NCBI GenBank assembly: GCA_963727915.1
Contig: CAVSID010000003.1
Span: 62,001 to 126,000, forward strand
Source of the DNA: CAWAND01 sp963727915
GTDB lineage: Bacteria; Chloroflexota; Anaerolineae; Anaerolineales; E44-bin32
Length of the DNA stretch: 64,000 nucleotides
Direction: 5' to 3'
A program made the position numbers and the translations under genes. The notes beneath the pieces are model-generated. The model had not been told where the DNA came from and ran no database searches. It was given only the letters and a program-made list of their open reading frames with translations. How positions within the stretch are numbered: the first letter of the stretch is position 1; each line of letters starts with the position of its first letter. Below, in pieces: positions 28,864-38,359 of this stretch.

Positions 28864-29814
28864 ATGAAGAGAACGGCCATTCCAGCCCTGTTGCTCCTGA
28901 TCGCCCTGATCCTTACCGCCTGTGCTGGCACCAGAGCCAGTATCGATACGCTCAATCGAGCGCCCTCTGTTGTTGGGGACGCGGTCGCCGGTGAGAGCAT
29001 GTCCCAGCCCCAAGAGGCGCCCCAGCTGGCGCCGGACGCCGGTGGCAAGGGTGCCTTCTCCAGCACAGATACAACCACGGCGGCCGCCGACCGGCTGGTC
29101 ATCCGAAACGCCACCCTATCACTGGTGGTCGATGATCCCGCCGAAGCCATCGACAAGTTCTCACGAATGGCCGAGGGCATGAACGGCTACGTGGTCACTT
29201 CCAACGTCTACCAGACATCATATGGGGTCGACAGCAGCGGTCGGGCACGCATGATCAACCAGGCCAACATCACCCTGCGCGTCCCCAGCGACCGCCTGGA
29301 TGACGCCCTGGCGCAGATCAAGGTCGCCTCGCTTGAGGTGCGCAGCGAAACCGTCACCGGGCAGGACGTGACTGAAGAGTACACGGACCTGCAATCACAG
29401 CTTCGGAACCTGGAGGCGGCCGAATCCCAGCTTCGTCAAATCATGGATGACGCCCAGAAGACCGAAGATGTGCTGGCGGTTTTCGAACAACTGAAGCAGG
29501 TGCGCCAGCAGATCGAGGTCACCAAGGGCCGCATCAACTACTTGGAGGGGTCGGCAAAGATGTCGGAAATCAGCTTGGACCTGATCCCGGACATCGCCGC
29601 CGAGCCAGTGCAAGTTGGCCCGTGGTCCCCGTTGGCCACCGCCAAGGCTGCCGTGCGGTCGCTCATCCAGGGGCTGCAGTCTCTGGCGGATGTGGCCATC
29701 TGGGGCGCCATCTGTGTACTCCCCATCGCCATCGTGGTCGGCCTTCCCGCCTTCATCATCATCCGCCGCTGGGTGCGCAACCGGCGCATGAGCAAGCAGA
29801 CCCCGTCCGCTTGA
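28864..29814 (+). CDS. DUF4349 lipoprotein
   Basis: 316 residues. The lipoprotein signal is MKRTAIPALLLLIALILTAC with the lipidated Cys at residue 20. After a disordered stretch the DUF4349 domain reads RLVIRNATLSLVVDDPAEAI, MAEGMNGYVVTSNVYQ and ITLRVPSDRLDDALAQIKVA. A long coiled coil follows (DLQSQLRNLEAAESQLRQIM through QVRQQIEVTKGRINYLEG). The C-terminus has one transmembrane helix (VAIWGAICVLPIAIVVGLPA) and a basic tail, so the protein is anchored at both ends. The function of the family is unknown; the coil suggests an envelope-organising role. Frame intact. Confidence 0.9.
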   Translation: MKRTAIPALLLLIALILTACAGTRASIDTLNRAPSVVGDAVAGESMSQPQEAPQLAPDAGGKGAFSSTDTTTAAADRLVIRNATLSLVVDDPAEAIDKFSRMAEGMNGYVVTSNVYQTSYGVDSSGRARMINQANITLRVPSDRLDDALAQIKVASLEVRSETVTGQDVTEEYTDLQSQLRNLEAAESQLRQIMDDAQKTEDVLAVFEQLKQVRQQIEVTKGRINYLEGSAKMSEISLDLIPDIAAEPVQVGPWSPLATAKAAVRSLIQGLQSLADVAIWGAICVLPIAIVVGLPAFIIIRRWVRNRRMSKQTPSA

Positions 29815-29840
29815 TACGCAGACTGCTTCGATCGATCTTT

Positions 29841-29871
29841 CAACCAGGCGTGCCAATGGCACGCCTGGTTG
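29841..29871 (+). terminator. Hairpin terminator after the DUF4349 gene
   Basis: A perfect 14-bp stem (29841-29854 with 29858-29871) around the 3-base loop AAT; each arm carries CAACCAGGCGTGCC or its complement. There is no T-run, so termination may be partial. It lies 27 bases after the DUF4349 stop, between genes that converge (phoU is on the other strand), and could serve both. Confidence 0.7.
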
Positions 29872-29887
29872 GCAATTCGGGGGTCGC

Positions 29888-29905
29888 TTGTGAGGAATTT
29901 CACAT
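29888..29905. repeat. Dispersed palindrome TTGTGA-N6-TCACAT (copy 4)
   Basis: TTGTGAGGAATTTCACAT, one mismatch to perfect arms. It lies between convergent genes (DUF4349 and phoU), where no promoter is expected, which argues against a simple activator site. Confidence 0.6.
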
Positions 29906-30067
29906 GCTGATGGGTTGGCCCAGCCAACGGTCGGTAGACGAAGCGCTTCGGATGCCGCCGTCGTGGGCATCGACCGGCCCCAGATCGCTGAGGCACTCTT
30001 CGGAAGCTTGCTTTGCGCTAGATGTTAGGTGGTGGTTGCAAGAGACTGGAGGCTGGACTTCCGGGTT

Positions 30068-30727
30068 TCAGAGTTCCCGCATGTCACCGGTGGTGATGAA
30101 GATGATGCGTTCGGAGATGTTGGTCACCCGGTCGCCCATGCGCTCCAAGTTGTGCGCCGTCCACAGCAGATACGTCGCCCGGGTGGCTGCGCTTGGGTCT
30201 TTGGCCATGATCTCTACCAACTCATCAAAGATGCTCTTGTAGAGATAGTCCATCTCGTCATCCCGCTTGGCCACTTCTCTGGCCTTGTCGGCGTCCCGCT
30301 GGATGTAGGCGTCCAGATCATCCCTCAGCATCTGGCGCGCCAACTCGGCCATGCGCGGGATGTCGATCAACGGTTTGAGCAGCGGTTCGTCCCCCATGAG
30401 CAGGACCGTCTTGGCAATCCCCGTGGCATAGTCCCCCATACGTTCGATGTCGACCACGATGTTCATGGCCGCCACCACGGCCCGGAGGTCGCTGGCCGCG
30501 GGCTGCTGCGTGGCGATCAGCGCCAGGCAAGCCTCCTCGATTTTGAAGCGCAGATGGTTGATGGCTTCGTCGTCCCGGATGACTTCCTCGGCCTGAACTG
30601 GATCGCGGTTCTGAAGGCTGCCCAGTGCATGGGCGATCGCCCGGTCGACAAGGTCACCAAGCCGGAGGATGTCTTCCTGGGCCTCCCCAAACTCACGATC
30701 GAGCGCGCTCCTCATCCCCTCCGGCAT
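30068..30727 (-). CDS. phoU: Phosphate-system regulator PhoU
   Basis: 219-residue all-helical cytoplasmic protein with the two PhoU repeats. The first contains DIERMGDYATGIAKTVLLMG and the second NLERMGDRVTNISERIIFIT, both bearing the E-R-x-x-D metal-cluster motif. Start ATG 30727 has an excellent ribosome site, GGAGGAGG, six bases upstream. PhoU normally restrains the PstSCAB/PhoR phosphate-starvation response, but no pst or phoR genes are adjacent. Frame intact; transcribed toward the DUF4349 terminator. Confidence 0.92.
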   Translation of the reverse strand: MPEGMRSALDREFGEAQEDILRLGDLVDRAIAHALGSLQNRDPVQAEEVIRDDEAINHLRFKIEEACLALIATQQPAASDLRAVVAAMNIVVDIERMGDYATGIAKTVLLMGDEPLLKPLIDIPRMAELARQMLRDDLDAYIQRDADKAREVAKRDDEMDYLYKSIFDELVEIMAKDPSAATRATYLLWTAHNLERMGDRVTNISERIIFITTGDMREL

Positions 30728-31001
30728 GCTGACCTCCTCCGCCTGCCACGCACGGGTACCATGCCCCCATCCGGGCTGCTCCGGGCTGCCAACCGCCGGG
30801 AGTGGCCCGCATTGTACATCACCTGCACACCAGCGCTCCCCGTGCCGCCCCCGACGAGCCAAGTTCTTGGGTCCACAAACCGCTCCGCAGGGGTGGCAGC
30901 GCCTCTACCTTGACGCAGGGCAGCAATCCACGTAGACTCCAACCAACAGGCGCCCCCGTCGACCAGCGGCCATCCGCCGGTTGACGGGTTTTCTTTTGAC
31001 C

Positions 31002-31896
31002 ATGAAGACACCTTTCCCCCTGGCTCTTCTCACGCTTTGGCTATCCGCTTGCGCGGCGGCCCCGTCCACGACCCCCACAATCGCAAGCCCAACGCCGGCC
31101 GCCTTGGCGTCGGCCAGCCCCAGCCTTGAAAGCTCAACGCCTGCACCTGCCACAGACGTCGTGCGAAACACGCCCACGCCTGAAGCCTCCCCCTCACCCA
31201 CGCCCGACTGCCTGGACAAGGGAGGGCGGCTGCAAGTCCGGCGAGGTGAGCGACAACCGCCTGACCCGCCCTCTTCCGTTCATTGTCTATCTCCCGCCTT
31301 GCTACGACCAGAGCCCCGCCGTGCACTACCCGGTGCTGTACATGCTGCATGGCTTGGCCGAGGACGATCATGAATGGGTCGACCTAGGCTTGACCGACTC
31401 GGCCGACCGCCTTATCCACGCTGGGGTGATCCCGCCTTTACTCATCGTTATGCCCTGGGAACGGACCGGACTCGACATGGAGGTCGCCCTTACCCAGGTG
31501 CTCGTGCCTTACGTGGACCAGCAGTACCGCACCCAGCCGGACCCCAGCAAACGTGGCATCGGGGGCCTATCGCGGGGCGGTGGATGGGCGCTTCACATCG
31601 GGATGCGCCATCTCGACCAGTTCGGGGTGATCGGTCTCCACAGCCCGGCGCCCTTCGGAGTCGACCTGGCAATGGTGCCGCGTTGGGTCGAGCGGCAAGC
31701 CGGCGTGTCTCCCCCTAAGGTTTGGATCGACATCGGTGACAGGGACCCGCTGCTCCCAAACGCCCGGCAGCTCACTGACCTGCTGGACGGCATGTCCCAG
31801 CCCTACACCTTCGTGCTGGGCAGCGGGTGGCACGACGCAGACTATTGGTCGAAGAACGTGGGGTCCTACCTGCGTTGGTACGGCTCCGTCTGGTAG
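31002..31896 (+). CDS. Lipoprotein esterase, alpha/beta-hydrolase (esterase D-like, one frameshift)
   Basis: ATG 31002 begins MKTPFPLALLTLWLSACAAA, a lipoprotein signal with Cys 17, followed by a Thr/Pro/Ser-rich linker. After a break near 31225 the catalytic domain reads VYLPPCYDQSPAVHYPVLYM, LHGLAEDDHEW, VMPWERTGLDMEVAL, the nucleophile elbow GIGGLSRGGGWAL (GLSRG), DIGDRDPLLPNA with the acid, and the histidine in GSGWHDADYWS. This is the esterase D/S-formylglutathione hydrolase fold, exported here. Repaired length is about 298 residues. The substrate is unknown, but an acylated polysaccharide or xenobiotic ester is possible. Confidence 0.85.
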
Positions 31897-31903
31897 AGAG
31901 GGC

Positions 31904-32522
31904 CTAGCCCAGACTCCTGGCGAGATCCGCTTCTGATATCGGGCCCACCCGCAGGATGGCCGGCGGGTCCGTTCGCCCATCCACCACGGTGGACGGCTGG
32001 CCGCCCGGCGACGGCCCGTCATCCAGAATCAGCTCAACTCTTCCGCCCAAGGCGGCTTCGGCTTCGTCGGCGGATTGGGCCGGGGGCTGGTCTGAAAGAT
32101 TGGCCGACGTCACGGCCATGGGTCCGGCGGCGGAGAGCAGGCGCTGGGCAAGATGATGCGCCGGGACCCGGACGCCGACGGCGACTCCGGGCCCAATCTC
32201 CGCAGGAAGCGAAGGATGGCGCGGGCAGGATCAAGGTCAGCGGGCCCGGCCAATGGGCCTCAGCCAGCCGGCGCATGGGCTCGGTGAGGTCCACCGCCAC
32301 CTGGCCGAGCTGCCTGACGCTTCCTATCAAGACAGGGATGGGCTTGTCGTCGGGCCGACCCTTGACCAGGTACAGTCTGGCCACGGCGGGTGGGCTGAAG
32401 GCCAGGCACCCGACGCCGTAGACCGTATCGGTCGGCAGGACCACCAACCCCCCGGCATTCAGGACGGCTAGCGCACGCTCGATCACATCAGGGTCGGCAG
32501 TCGAAACGCGCTGGGTCTTCAT
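31904..32522 (-). CDS. tsaC: Threonylcarbamoyl-AMP synthase, Sua5/YrdC family (one frameshift)
   Basis: First enzyme of tRNA t6A synthesis, forming threonylcarbamoyl-AMP from threonine, bicarbonate and ATP. From ATG 32522: ALAVLNAGGLVVLPTDTVYG, then LVKGRPDDKPIPVLIGSVRQ, the YrdC signature, and AEAHWPGPLTLILPA. After a break near 32200 the end reads PMAVTSANLSDQPPAQSADE and VVDGRTDPPAILRVG. Repaired length is 206 residues, the short YrdC form. It is the last gene of prfA-prmC-tsaC and converges with the esterase gene 8 bases away. Confidence 0.92.
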
Positions 32523-33386
32523 CGGTGGCCTTCCCAATCCACAACCAAGACACGCTCCTTGCCCGAGAGGTCGGCCAGAGACTTCGTGGTCGCCCCGGGC
32601 AGGGCCGTTTGCATGATGGCCGACGCTCGTTCGATTTGCTCCGGATCGAGCTCAAGCAGGACCCGTCCACCGGGGGCAAGCCGCGACGGAAGCTGCTGGG
32701 CCAGGCGTTCGACACTTGCCAGCCCGTCGACGCCTCCGTCGAGCGCCAATCTGGGCTCTCTGTGGCCGACCTCCAGTCCGGACAGACGTGCCGTTGGGAT
32801 GTAAGGCAAGTTGGCGCAGACCAAATCGAAAGGGCCGTCGAACGGAGCTAGCAAATCGCCTTCGATCAGATCGATTTCACCATCAATATGGTAGGCAACC
32901 GCATTGCGTCTGGCGACGTCGAGGGCTGCCGGTGAGAGATCGACGGCCTGGACCTCATGTTCCGGCATCTCCAGCGCCACGCTGATGGCGATGCAGCCCG
33001 AGCCGCAGCCCACGTCAACCACCCGCTGCCGGGCTGGCCGGCGCCCGAGCCATCGAAGGGCTGCCGAGACAAGGATCTCCGTCTCGGGCCGCGGAATGAG
33101 CACATCTCGCGTCACAATGAAGGGCCTGCCGAAGAACTCCCACGACCCGACGACATAGGGTAGGGCGGTTCCCGACGCCACTTCCGCCAAGTCTCGCTCG
33201 AAGGCATCGCTCTGGGTGGGAGTCAGGGTCGCCTCGTGGATGCGCGATCACCCAGGCTCGGGTGACCCCCAAGGTCTTCATCATAAGCAACTGCGCATCA
33301 AGGCTGGGCGTCGCTGATAGGGGTTTGAGCGTCCGCCTGGCGTCCGCCAGGTGCGCTCCGACGCTGCGGGGACGGGGCTGGTTCAC
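32519..33386 (-). CDS. prmC: Release-factor glutamine methyltransferase PrmC/HemK (one frameshift)
   Basis: Methylates the GGQ glutamine of release factors. The N-terminal helical domain (SVGAHLADARRTLKPLSATP, LDAQLLMMKTLGVTRAWVIA) breaks frame near 33225. The catalytic domain then shows EFFGRPFIVTRDVLIPRPET, VVDVGCGSGCIAISVALEMP and CANLPYIPT. The usual NPPY is NLPY here, a variant that still keeps the Asn and Pro-Tyr. Repaired length about 289 residues. The start overlaps the prfA stop by 4 bases and the end overlaps tsaC by 4 bases, so three genes are tightly coupled. Confidence 0.92.
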
Positions 33387-34446
33387 GCGCCTGCCATCTG
33401 CAGGCGGTCGGCCTCCTCCTGCGCGGCCAGCTCATCGATGAAGGGATCCAGGTCGCCATCCAACACCGCCTGCAGATTGTGGGATGAGATCCCGATGCGG
33501 TGATCGGTCACGCGGGACTGAGGGAAGTTGTAGGTCCGGATCTTCTCCGACCGTTCGCCAGTGCCGACTTGAGCTCGTCGAGCGGCGTCCTCTTGGGCCT
33601 GCTGTTCCGCCAACGCCCGTTCGTAGAGGCGGGCCCTGAGAATGCTCATGGCGCGCACACGGTTCTGAAGCTGCGATCGTTCGTCCTGGCACTGCACCAC
33701 AATCCCCGTTGGAATGTGAGTCAATCGGACGGCCGTGGCATTCTTCTGCACGTTCTGGCCCCCGGCACCGGCAGAGCGGTACACATCCATGTGAATGTCG
33801 TTCTCGGGAATGTCGATTTCCACATCTTCCGCCTCAGCCAGGACGGCGACCGTGGCGGTCGAGGTGTGGATGCGGCCCTGGGATTCAGTGATCGGCACCC
33901 GCTGGACGCGGTGCACACCAGACTCATACTTCAGGCGGGAATAGGCCGCCTTGCCTTTGATGAGCAGGATGCCCTCTTTCAGCCCACCAACGCCGGTTTC
34001 ATTGATCGAGAGGACTTCGGCCTTCCACTTCCGCTCTTCCGCGTAGCGCACATACATGCGAAGAAGCTCCGCCGGCGAACAACGTGGCTTCGTCGCCGCC
34101 CGTGCCGGCGCGGATTTCTACGATCACGTTGCGATCGTCGCGTGGGTCGCGCGGGATCAGAAGGCGCTTAAGACGATCTTCCAGCGCTTCCTTCTGTATC
34201 TCCAATTCGTCCAGTTCCGCTTGCGCCAACTCCGCCATATCCGAATCCTCGGAGTTGGTCAGCGACTCGTCTCTCCGCAATCTGCTCCAGGACCGATCGA
34301 TATTCCCGATAGGCGCTGACGATCGGCTCGAGCTCGGCGCGCTCTTGCGCCAGCCCGGCTACCTTCTGGTAGTCGTCGCTGGCGTCCACCATCGCCTGAT
34401 CGATGGCCCTGAATTTCTCTTCAATGCCTGAAAGTTTGTCAAACAT
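33383..34446 (-). CDS. prfA: Peptide chain release factor 1 (two frameshifts)
   Basis: Recognises UAA/UAG stop codons. ATG 34446 starts MFDKLSGIEEKFRAIDQAMV. The frame breaks near 34270 and near 34065. The middle domain has VIVEIRAGTGGDEATLFAG, and domain 3 carries the catalytic GGQ in YRSAGAGGQNVQKNATAVRL, then THIPTGIVVQCQDERSQLQN and NFPQSRVTDHRIGISSHNLQ. Repaired length is 354 residues, normal. This gene must be functional in the cell, so its two breaks are strong evidence that indels in this window are sequencing errors. Confidence 0.95.
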
Positions 34447-34462
34447 GGCCCGTGACACAATA

Positions 34463-34506
34463 AGCTCCCACAACCGACGTGGGAGTTCGATGCGACGATT
34501 ATATCA
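34463..34506 (-). promoter_or_regulatory. prfA promoter (extended -10) and 5'-leader hairpin
   Basis: On the minus strand an extended -10, TGATATAAT, lies at 34506-34498 without a convincing -35 box. The expected start near 34491 is followed almost at once by a hairpin with 7-bp arms (34479-34485 with 34465-34471, CTCCCAC against GTGGGAG, 7-base loop). The hairpin ends 18 bases before the start codon. A 5'-terminal stem of this kind could protect the mRNA or tune prfA expression. Confidence 0.5.
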
Positions 34507-34569
34507 TCCTCAACTGGCCGGCGTGGGGCAGGTCCTCGTCCCTCGGTTCGGTCGGGCCCAGCCGGGGGA

Positions 34570-34794
34570 TCAGCTGAGGATGAACGAAAGAACGATCAGA
34601 AGGACGATGAAGAATGCGGCCAAAAACCCGATGCGCTTGAGGTCTGAGACCACGTGGCTGTAGTCAGGGACGAATTCACCGCCACGGCGCAAGTGGCTGA
34701 CGCTCACAGTCTCGCGCTCGGCGCCGAAGCGCTCTAACGTCACCTGGGGGATGTTCGGGCGGCGTCCGCCCTTCTTCCGACTGCGCTTGCTCAA
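34570..34794 (-). CDS. Small single-span membrane protein
   Basis: 74 residues starting at TTG 34794, with a GAGGAG ribosome site about 9 bases upstream. The N-terminus is very basic (SKRSRKKGGRRPN) and the C-terminus is one transmembrane helix (IGFLAAFFIVLLIVLSFILS) that ends the protein. It lies between the sortase gene and prfA on the same strand. I do not recognise the family. The basic head plus a C-terminal anchor suggests a cytoplasmic-facing tail-anchored protein. Confidence 0.6.
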   Translation of the reverse strand: MSKRSRKKGGRRPNIPQVTLERFGAERETVSVSHLRRGGEFVPDYSHVVSDLKRIGFLAAFFIVLLIVLSFILS

Positions 34795-34840
34795 AATGTG
34801 TCTCCTCTGTGTCTTGCCCTGCGATTGAATCCGGGACAGA

Positions 34841-35774
34841 CTATCCGTCGCTCAATTCGCCGAATACGACGATCCGCTGATTGTCCACCAGATAAGGATA
34901 ACAGGAGATCAGCGTGATGGTCGCCTTGGATGTGTCAGCCATCACATCCACCTCGGTCGGCTGGACGATACGCATCCCGGTCACCCGGTAGACATAGTCG
35001 CGGGTTGCCGTTGAAACGACGATCTCGTCACCGGGCTTGAGCTGGTCCAGATCACGGAACAGCTCGCCAAAGATATCGTTGTGCGCCGAAAGCACCAGGT
35101 TGCCCGCCTGGCCCGGGGTTGGCGGTTCCCACATGCTGCCCGACGCCGCGCTTGAGCTGCTCCCAACCGTCGCCCTGCACCACCGGCGCTGGGGCCTTCC
35201 AGACAGTGGGCAAATTCATGCTGCGCGCTTGCTCCGGCCCAACCGTCGGGATGGGGATCGACGCCAGGGATTGGACCATCGGGCGCAAGTTGGCTGGGAT
35301 CTCCGCCTCGTTGGGCTGTGCGCCGCCCGGCGACGAAGGCGGCGTATGGCCCGAGGGCAGCACCACGGCCGTGATCAGAGGCGTCGCCTGCTGCCGTGGG
35401 CCCGCCCAGGGCAATGGCCGACTTCCTGGTTGAGCTCGCCGCAGCGCGCCAAAACCGCTCAAGAGCACAAACACCAAGCCGGCCACGGCAGCGATCTCGA
35501 CCAGAAGCAAGCCCCGATTCAGGATGCCCCCTCCTGCCCTGCGCTCGCGCCTCGGAGCGGTGGCGCCGTCTTCTTCGACGGTTTCGATCTCGGGCCCAAG
35601 ATCAGACGTCCCGAATCTGACGTCCGACCGCGCCTCGCCGGAGACGGACATCGCCCGTCCCGTTCGGCGATACTTGTCGATCCGTTCGCGACGCGCCTCG
35701 ACGCGCTTGCGCGCCAGGAGCGCTTCCAGCTCCTCGACGCTCAAGTCTTCGGCTCGCCTTCGGTCTCGCGCCAT
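34841..35774 (-). CDS. Class D/E-type sortase (one frameshift)
   Basis: About 311 residues. A cytoplasmic Arg/Glu-rich head (VEELEALLARKRVEARRERI) is followed by a transmembrane helix (LLLVEIAAVAGLVFVLLSG) and a Pro-rich linker. After a break near 35130 the sortase barrel has NLVLSAHNDIFGELFRDLDQ with the catalytic His, LKPGDEIVVSTATRDYVYRV, and the active-site Cys in ATITLISCYPYLVDNQRIVV with the Arg ten residues on. Cell-wall sorting in the strict sense is not known for Chloroflexota. No LPxTG-type substrate is recognisable in this window. Confidence 0.85.
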
Positions 35775-35917
35775 CTAGCCCACTCCGGTCCTGATGCCGG
35801 AGGCCTGCAAGTTCAATGCCATCGAGCGCTGATTATACTCGCGCACATCCTAGGCCCGGATGACGGACGGTATAATCATGCGCCGAGCAGCCTCACGCTG
35901 AATTGGGGCGAGATTTC

Positions 35918-36904
35918 ATGGCTGAAAGTCGCACATTCGAAGTCGGTCTACAGGCGGGCCAAATCCAGAGTCTTGGTCCTTCAGCACCACCCGCCCGGGC
36001 CTGATTTGGGCGGAAGGGCAGGGACCGCCTGGACCTGCTCAACCGCATGTCCACCAATCAGCTCGACAGCCTCCCGGAAGGCCAGCAGCGGGCCACCGTC
36101 TTGACCAATCCGGTTGGACAGACCATCGACAAGCTTCAGGTGCTGGCGCTGGCGGACACGGCTCATCTTGGTCACCAGCCCCGGCAAGGGCGACGCCGTG
36201 TCTGGACTGGCTAACGGCTACATCTTCTTCCAGGACGATGTCAGGCTGAACCCGATCGAGGGTGAGTGGACACGCTGGGGGATGTACGGACCGAGCGCCG
36301 CGTCGGAGACCGGCGATGTCATAGGCGACGATTCGCCGCTGCGGGAGGCGAATTGAGGACCATCGACGGTGGCTTTGCCTGGCCAGCCGAGGCTCGCGTT
36401 GGCCCCGGGGGTAGAGCTTCTGCTCGACCCGACGCAACGGCCCGGGCGCCAGGCTGTCTGGCCCGAGCGGACACCGCCGAGTCGGTAGACGGCCGTGTGT
36501 TCGATGTCCTGCAGAATCGAGCGCGGCGTGCCTCAGCATGGGACGCGAAATCCTGGATGACACCATCCCCCTCGAAGCCGACCTGTGGGACGCCGTCAGT
36601 TTCTCCAAGGGCTGCTACATCGGGCAAGAGATCATCGCCCGGCTGGAAAGCCGCGGCCGCATGGCCAAACAACTGACCGGCGTGCGGCTCGATACGCAGG
36701 CCGCCCCGCCCCTGGATCTGCTTCAGGCTGGGCACAGAGTTGGCCGGCTGACGAGCGTCGGTCACTCACCCGACCTGGGCTGGATCGGCCTGGCCCTGGT
36801 CAAGCCCGCCGCGCTGGAGTCCGATGGCGGCCAGGTTCAGGTGGGCGATCAGGTCGCCAAGGGGCAGCCTGGTTCCCCTTCCCTTCGAGACCGTGACCGC
36901 CTGA
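35918..36904 (+). CDS. ygfZ: Folate-binding protein YgfZ/GcvT family (several frameshifts)
   Basis: Tetrahydrofolate-dependent protein that helps mature or repair Fe-S enzymes. From ATG 35918 the reading passes through GRDRLDLLNRMSTNQLDSLP, ATVLTNPVGQTIDKLQVLAL and LVTSPGKGDAVSG, then reaches ADLWDAVSFSKGCYIGQEII, whose KGCYIGQE is the family signature. The end is GSLVPLPFETVTA with TGA at 36902. Frames change near 36010, 36170, 36340-36520 and 36865. The repaired length (about 329) fits. The YgfZ signature Cys is intact. Confidence 0.82.
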
Positions 36905-36960
36905 GACCCTTCCGGACAAACCGTCCCCCTACAACCCACAGCCTTGCTATAATCGGCACA

Positions 36961-37448
36961 TGCCGGTTCAGAACGAAGATCCTTTTCGTTTGCACTGGGG
37001 AACATCGTTCGCAGCCCCCTGGCGGAAGCCCTCTTCCGCCAGCGCGCCGATCAGCGTGGCCTGGATGGTCGCTACCTGGTCGACTCCGCCGGCACATCGA
37101 GCTTTCATGTCGGCCAGACGCCCGACGGCCGCATGCGTCGGACAGCTGCTTTGCGGGGTCTGGAATACTCGGGCAGCGCCCGCCAGGTGACAGCTGCGTG
37201 ACCTCGAGGAATTCGACCTGATTGTCGCCATGGACAACGAGAACTACGATGACCTGCGAGCTCTGGCGGACCTTGCCGGCATCCAGGCCGAGATTCGGCG
37301 GATGCGCGAATTCGACCGCCAAAGTGGCGAGGACATGGACGTCCCGGACCCCTACTACGGGGGCCAGGCGGGATTCGAAGCCACCTTCGATATCGTCTTA
37401 CGCGCCGTGGACGGATTATTGGACCATCTGGAGAACGCTGCAGGGTGA
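36961..37448 (+). CDS. Low-molecular-weight protein-tyrosine phosphatase (several frameshifts)
   Basis: Acid-phosphatase-like LMW-PTP of about 160 residues. The N-terminal P-loop reads TKILFVCTGEHRS, which in the repaired frame corresponds to the CTGNxxRSPLAEALFRQR pattern (Cys nucleophile and Arg both visible). Then DGRYLVDSAGTSSFHVGQTP, LEEFDLIVAMDNENYDDLRA and the general acid in VPDPYYGGQAGFEATFDIVL. At least three indels lie between 36985 and 37195. The stop overlaps the GTG of the next gene. Wzb-like members regulate exopolysaccharide kinases, but this copy lies outside the EPS locus. Confidence 0.85.
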
Positions 37449-38299
37449 ACGCGCCTCAGGCCGTCGCCGACTGGTGCCGCGACGGCGGCTATGGCGACAT
37501 CACCAGCCTGAAACCGGTCGGCGGTGGTTGTATCAACCATGGCGCCCGTCTGACCACAGCCAGCGGACGGACCTTCTTCCTTAAACAGAACCCTTCGGCG
37601 CCGGCTGACATGTTCGAGGCCGAGATGCAGGGCCTCAGCGCTCTGGCCGAAGCCGACGCCTTGCGCGTTCCCCGAGCCTATGTTTCAGGGCCGGATTTTC
37701 TGCTGCTTGAAGACCTGAACCCGGCTCAACCTTCGAAGTCGTATTGGGAGGACTTCGGGCGGGGGTTGGCCTCTCTTCACTCCCGAACGTCGGACAAATT
37801 CGGCTTTCAGCAAGACAACTACCTGGGAAGCACCCCCCAGCCAAATCCATGGACGGACGACGGTTATGTCTTCTTCGGCGAGCACCGACTGCGTTTTCAG
37901 GCCAGATTGGCGAGGCACAAGCGCTTCCTTGACGACCACGACCTGGTCCAGGTGGATGCCATCATCCGCCGGCTGCCCCAGCTCGTGCCTGAGCAGCCGG
38001 CTTCGCTCCTGCACGGAGATCTGTGGTCGGGGAATGCGACTTCGGACGCGGGCGGGGAACCGGCGCTGATCGACCCGGCTGCTCACTATGGATGGGCAGA
38101 GGCCGAGCTGGGCATGACCGCCCTGTTCGGCGGCTTTCCCTCGGCCTTCTACGAGGCATATGAGGCGGCGCGCTCGCTGCAGCCCGGCTGGCGAGACCGG
38201 CTCAGTCTCTACAACCTGTACCATTTGCTGAACCATCTGAATCTGTTCGGAGCCACTTATCTGGACCAGGCAAAACTCGTCATTCATCGCTTCTCGTGA
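37445..38299 (+). CDS. Fructosamine/ketosamine kinase-like protein
   Basis: 284 residues from GTG 37445, which overlaps the stop of the phosphatase gene (GTGA). The fold is that of aminoglycoside/choline-type kinases. It shows TSLKPVGGGCINHGARLTTA, FFLKQNPSAPADMFEAEMQG with the ATP-binding Lys, LLLEDLNP, the catalytic loop LLHGDLWSGN and the metal-binding ALIDPAAHYGWAEAELGMTA, and ends FYEAYEAARSLQPGWRDRLS. The family phosphorylates ketosamines, so that Amadori products fall off proteins. Coupling to an LMW-PTP gene is a frequent arrangement and suggests a joint repair role. Frame intact. Confidence 0.88.
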   Translation: MNAPQAVADWCRDGGYGDITSLKPVGGGCINHGARLTTASGRTFFLKQNPSAPADMFEAEMQGLSALAEADALRVPRAYVSGPDFLLLEDLNPAQPSKSYWEDFGRGLASLHSRTSDKFGFQQDNYLGSTPQPNPWTDDGYVFFGEHRLRFQARLARHKRFLDDHDLVQVDAIIRRLPQLVPEQPASLLHGDLWSGNATSDAGGEPALIDPAAHYGWAEAELGMTALFGGFPSAFYEAYEAARSLQPGWRDRLSLYNLYHLLNHLNLFGATYLDQAKLVIHRFS

Positions 38300-38359
38300 A
38301 GTTCGCAACCGATTCGACGGGGGCCTTCTGCCGGCCGTTGGATCGAGGAGGGCAAGCAC

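Noticed and set aside
36961..37448. The low-MW phosphatase as the Wzb-type regulator of the EPS locus.
   Set aside because: It is 11 kb away, on the other strand and coupled to a fructosamine-kinase-like gene; no Wzc-type tyrosine kinase is present.
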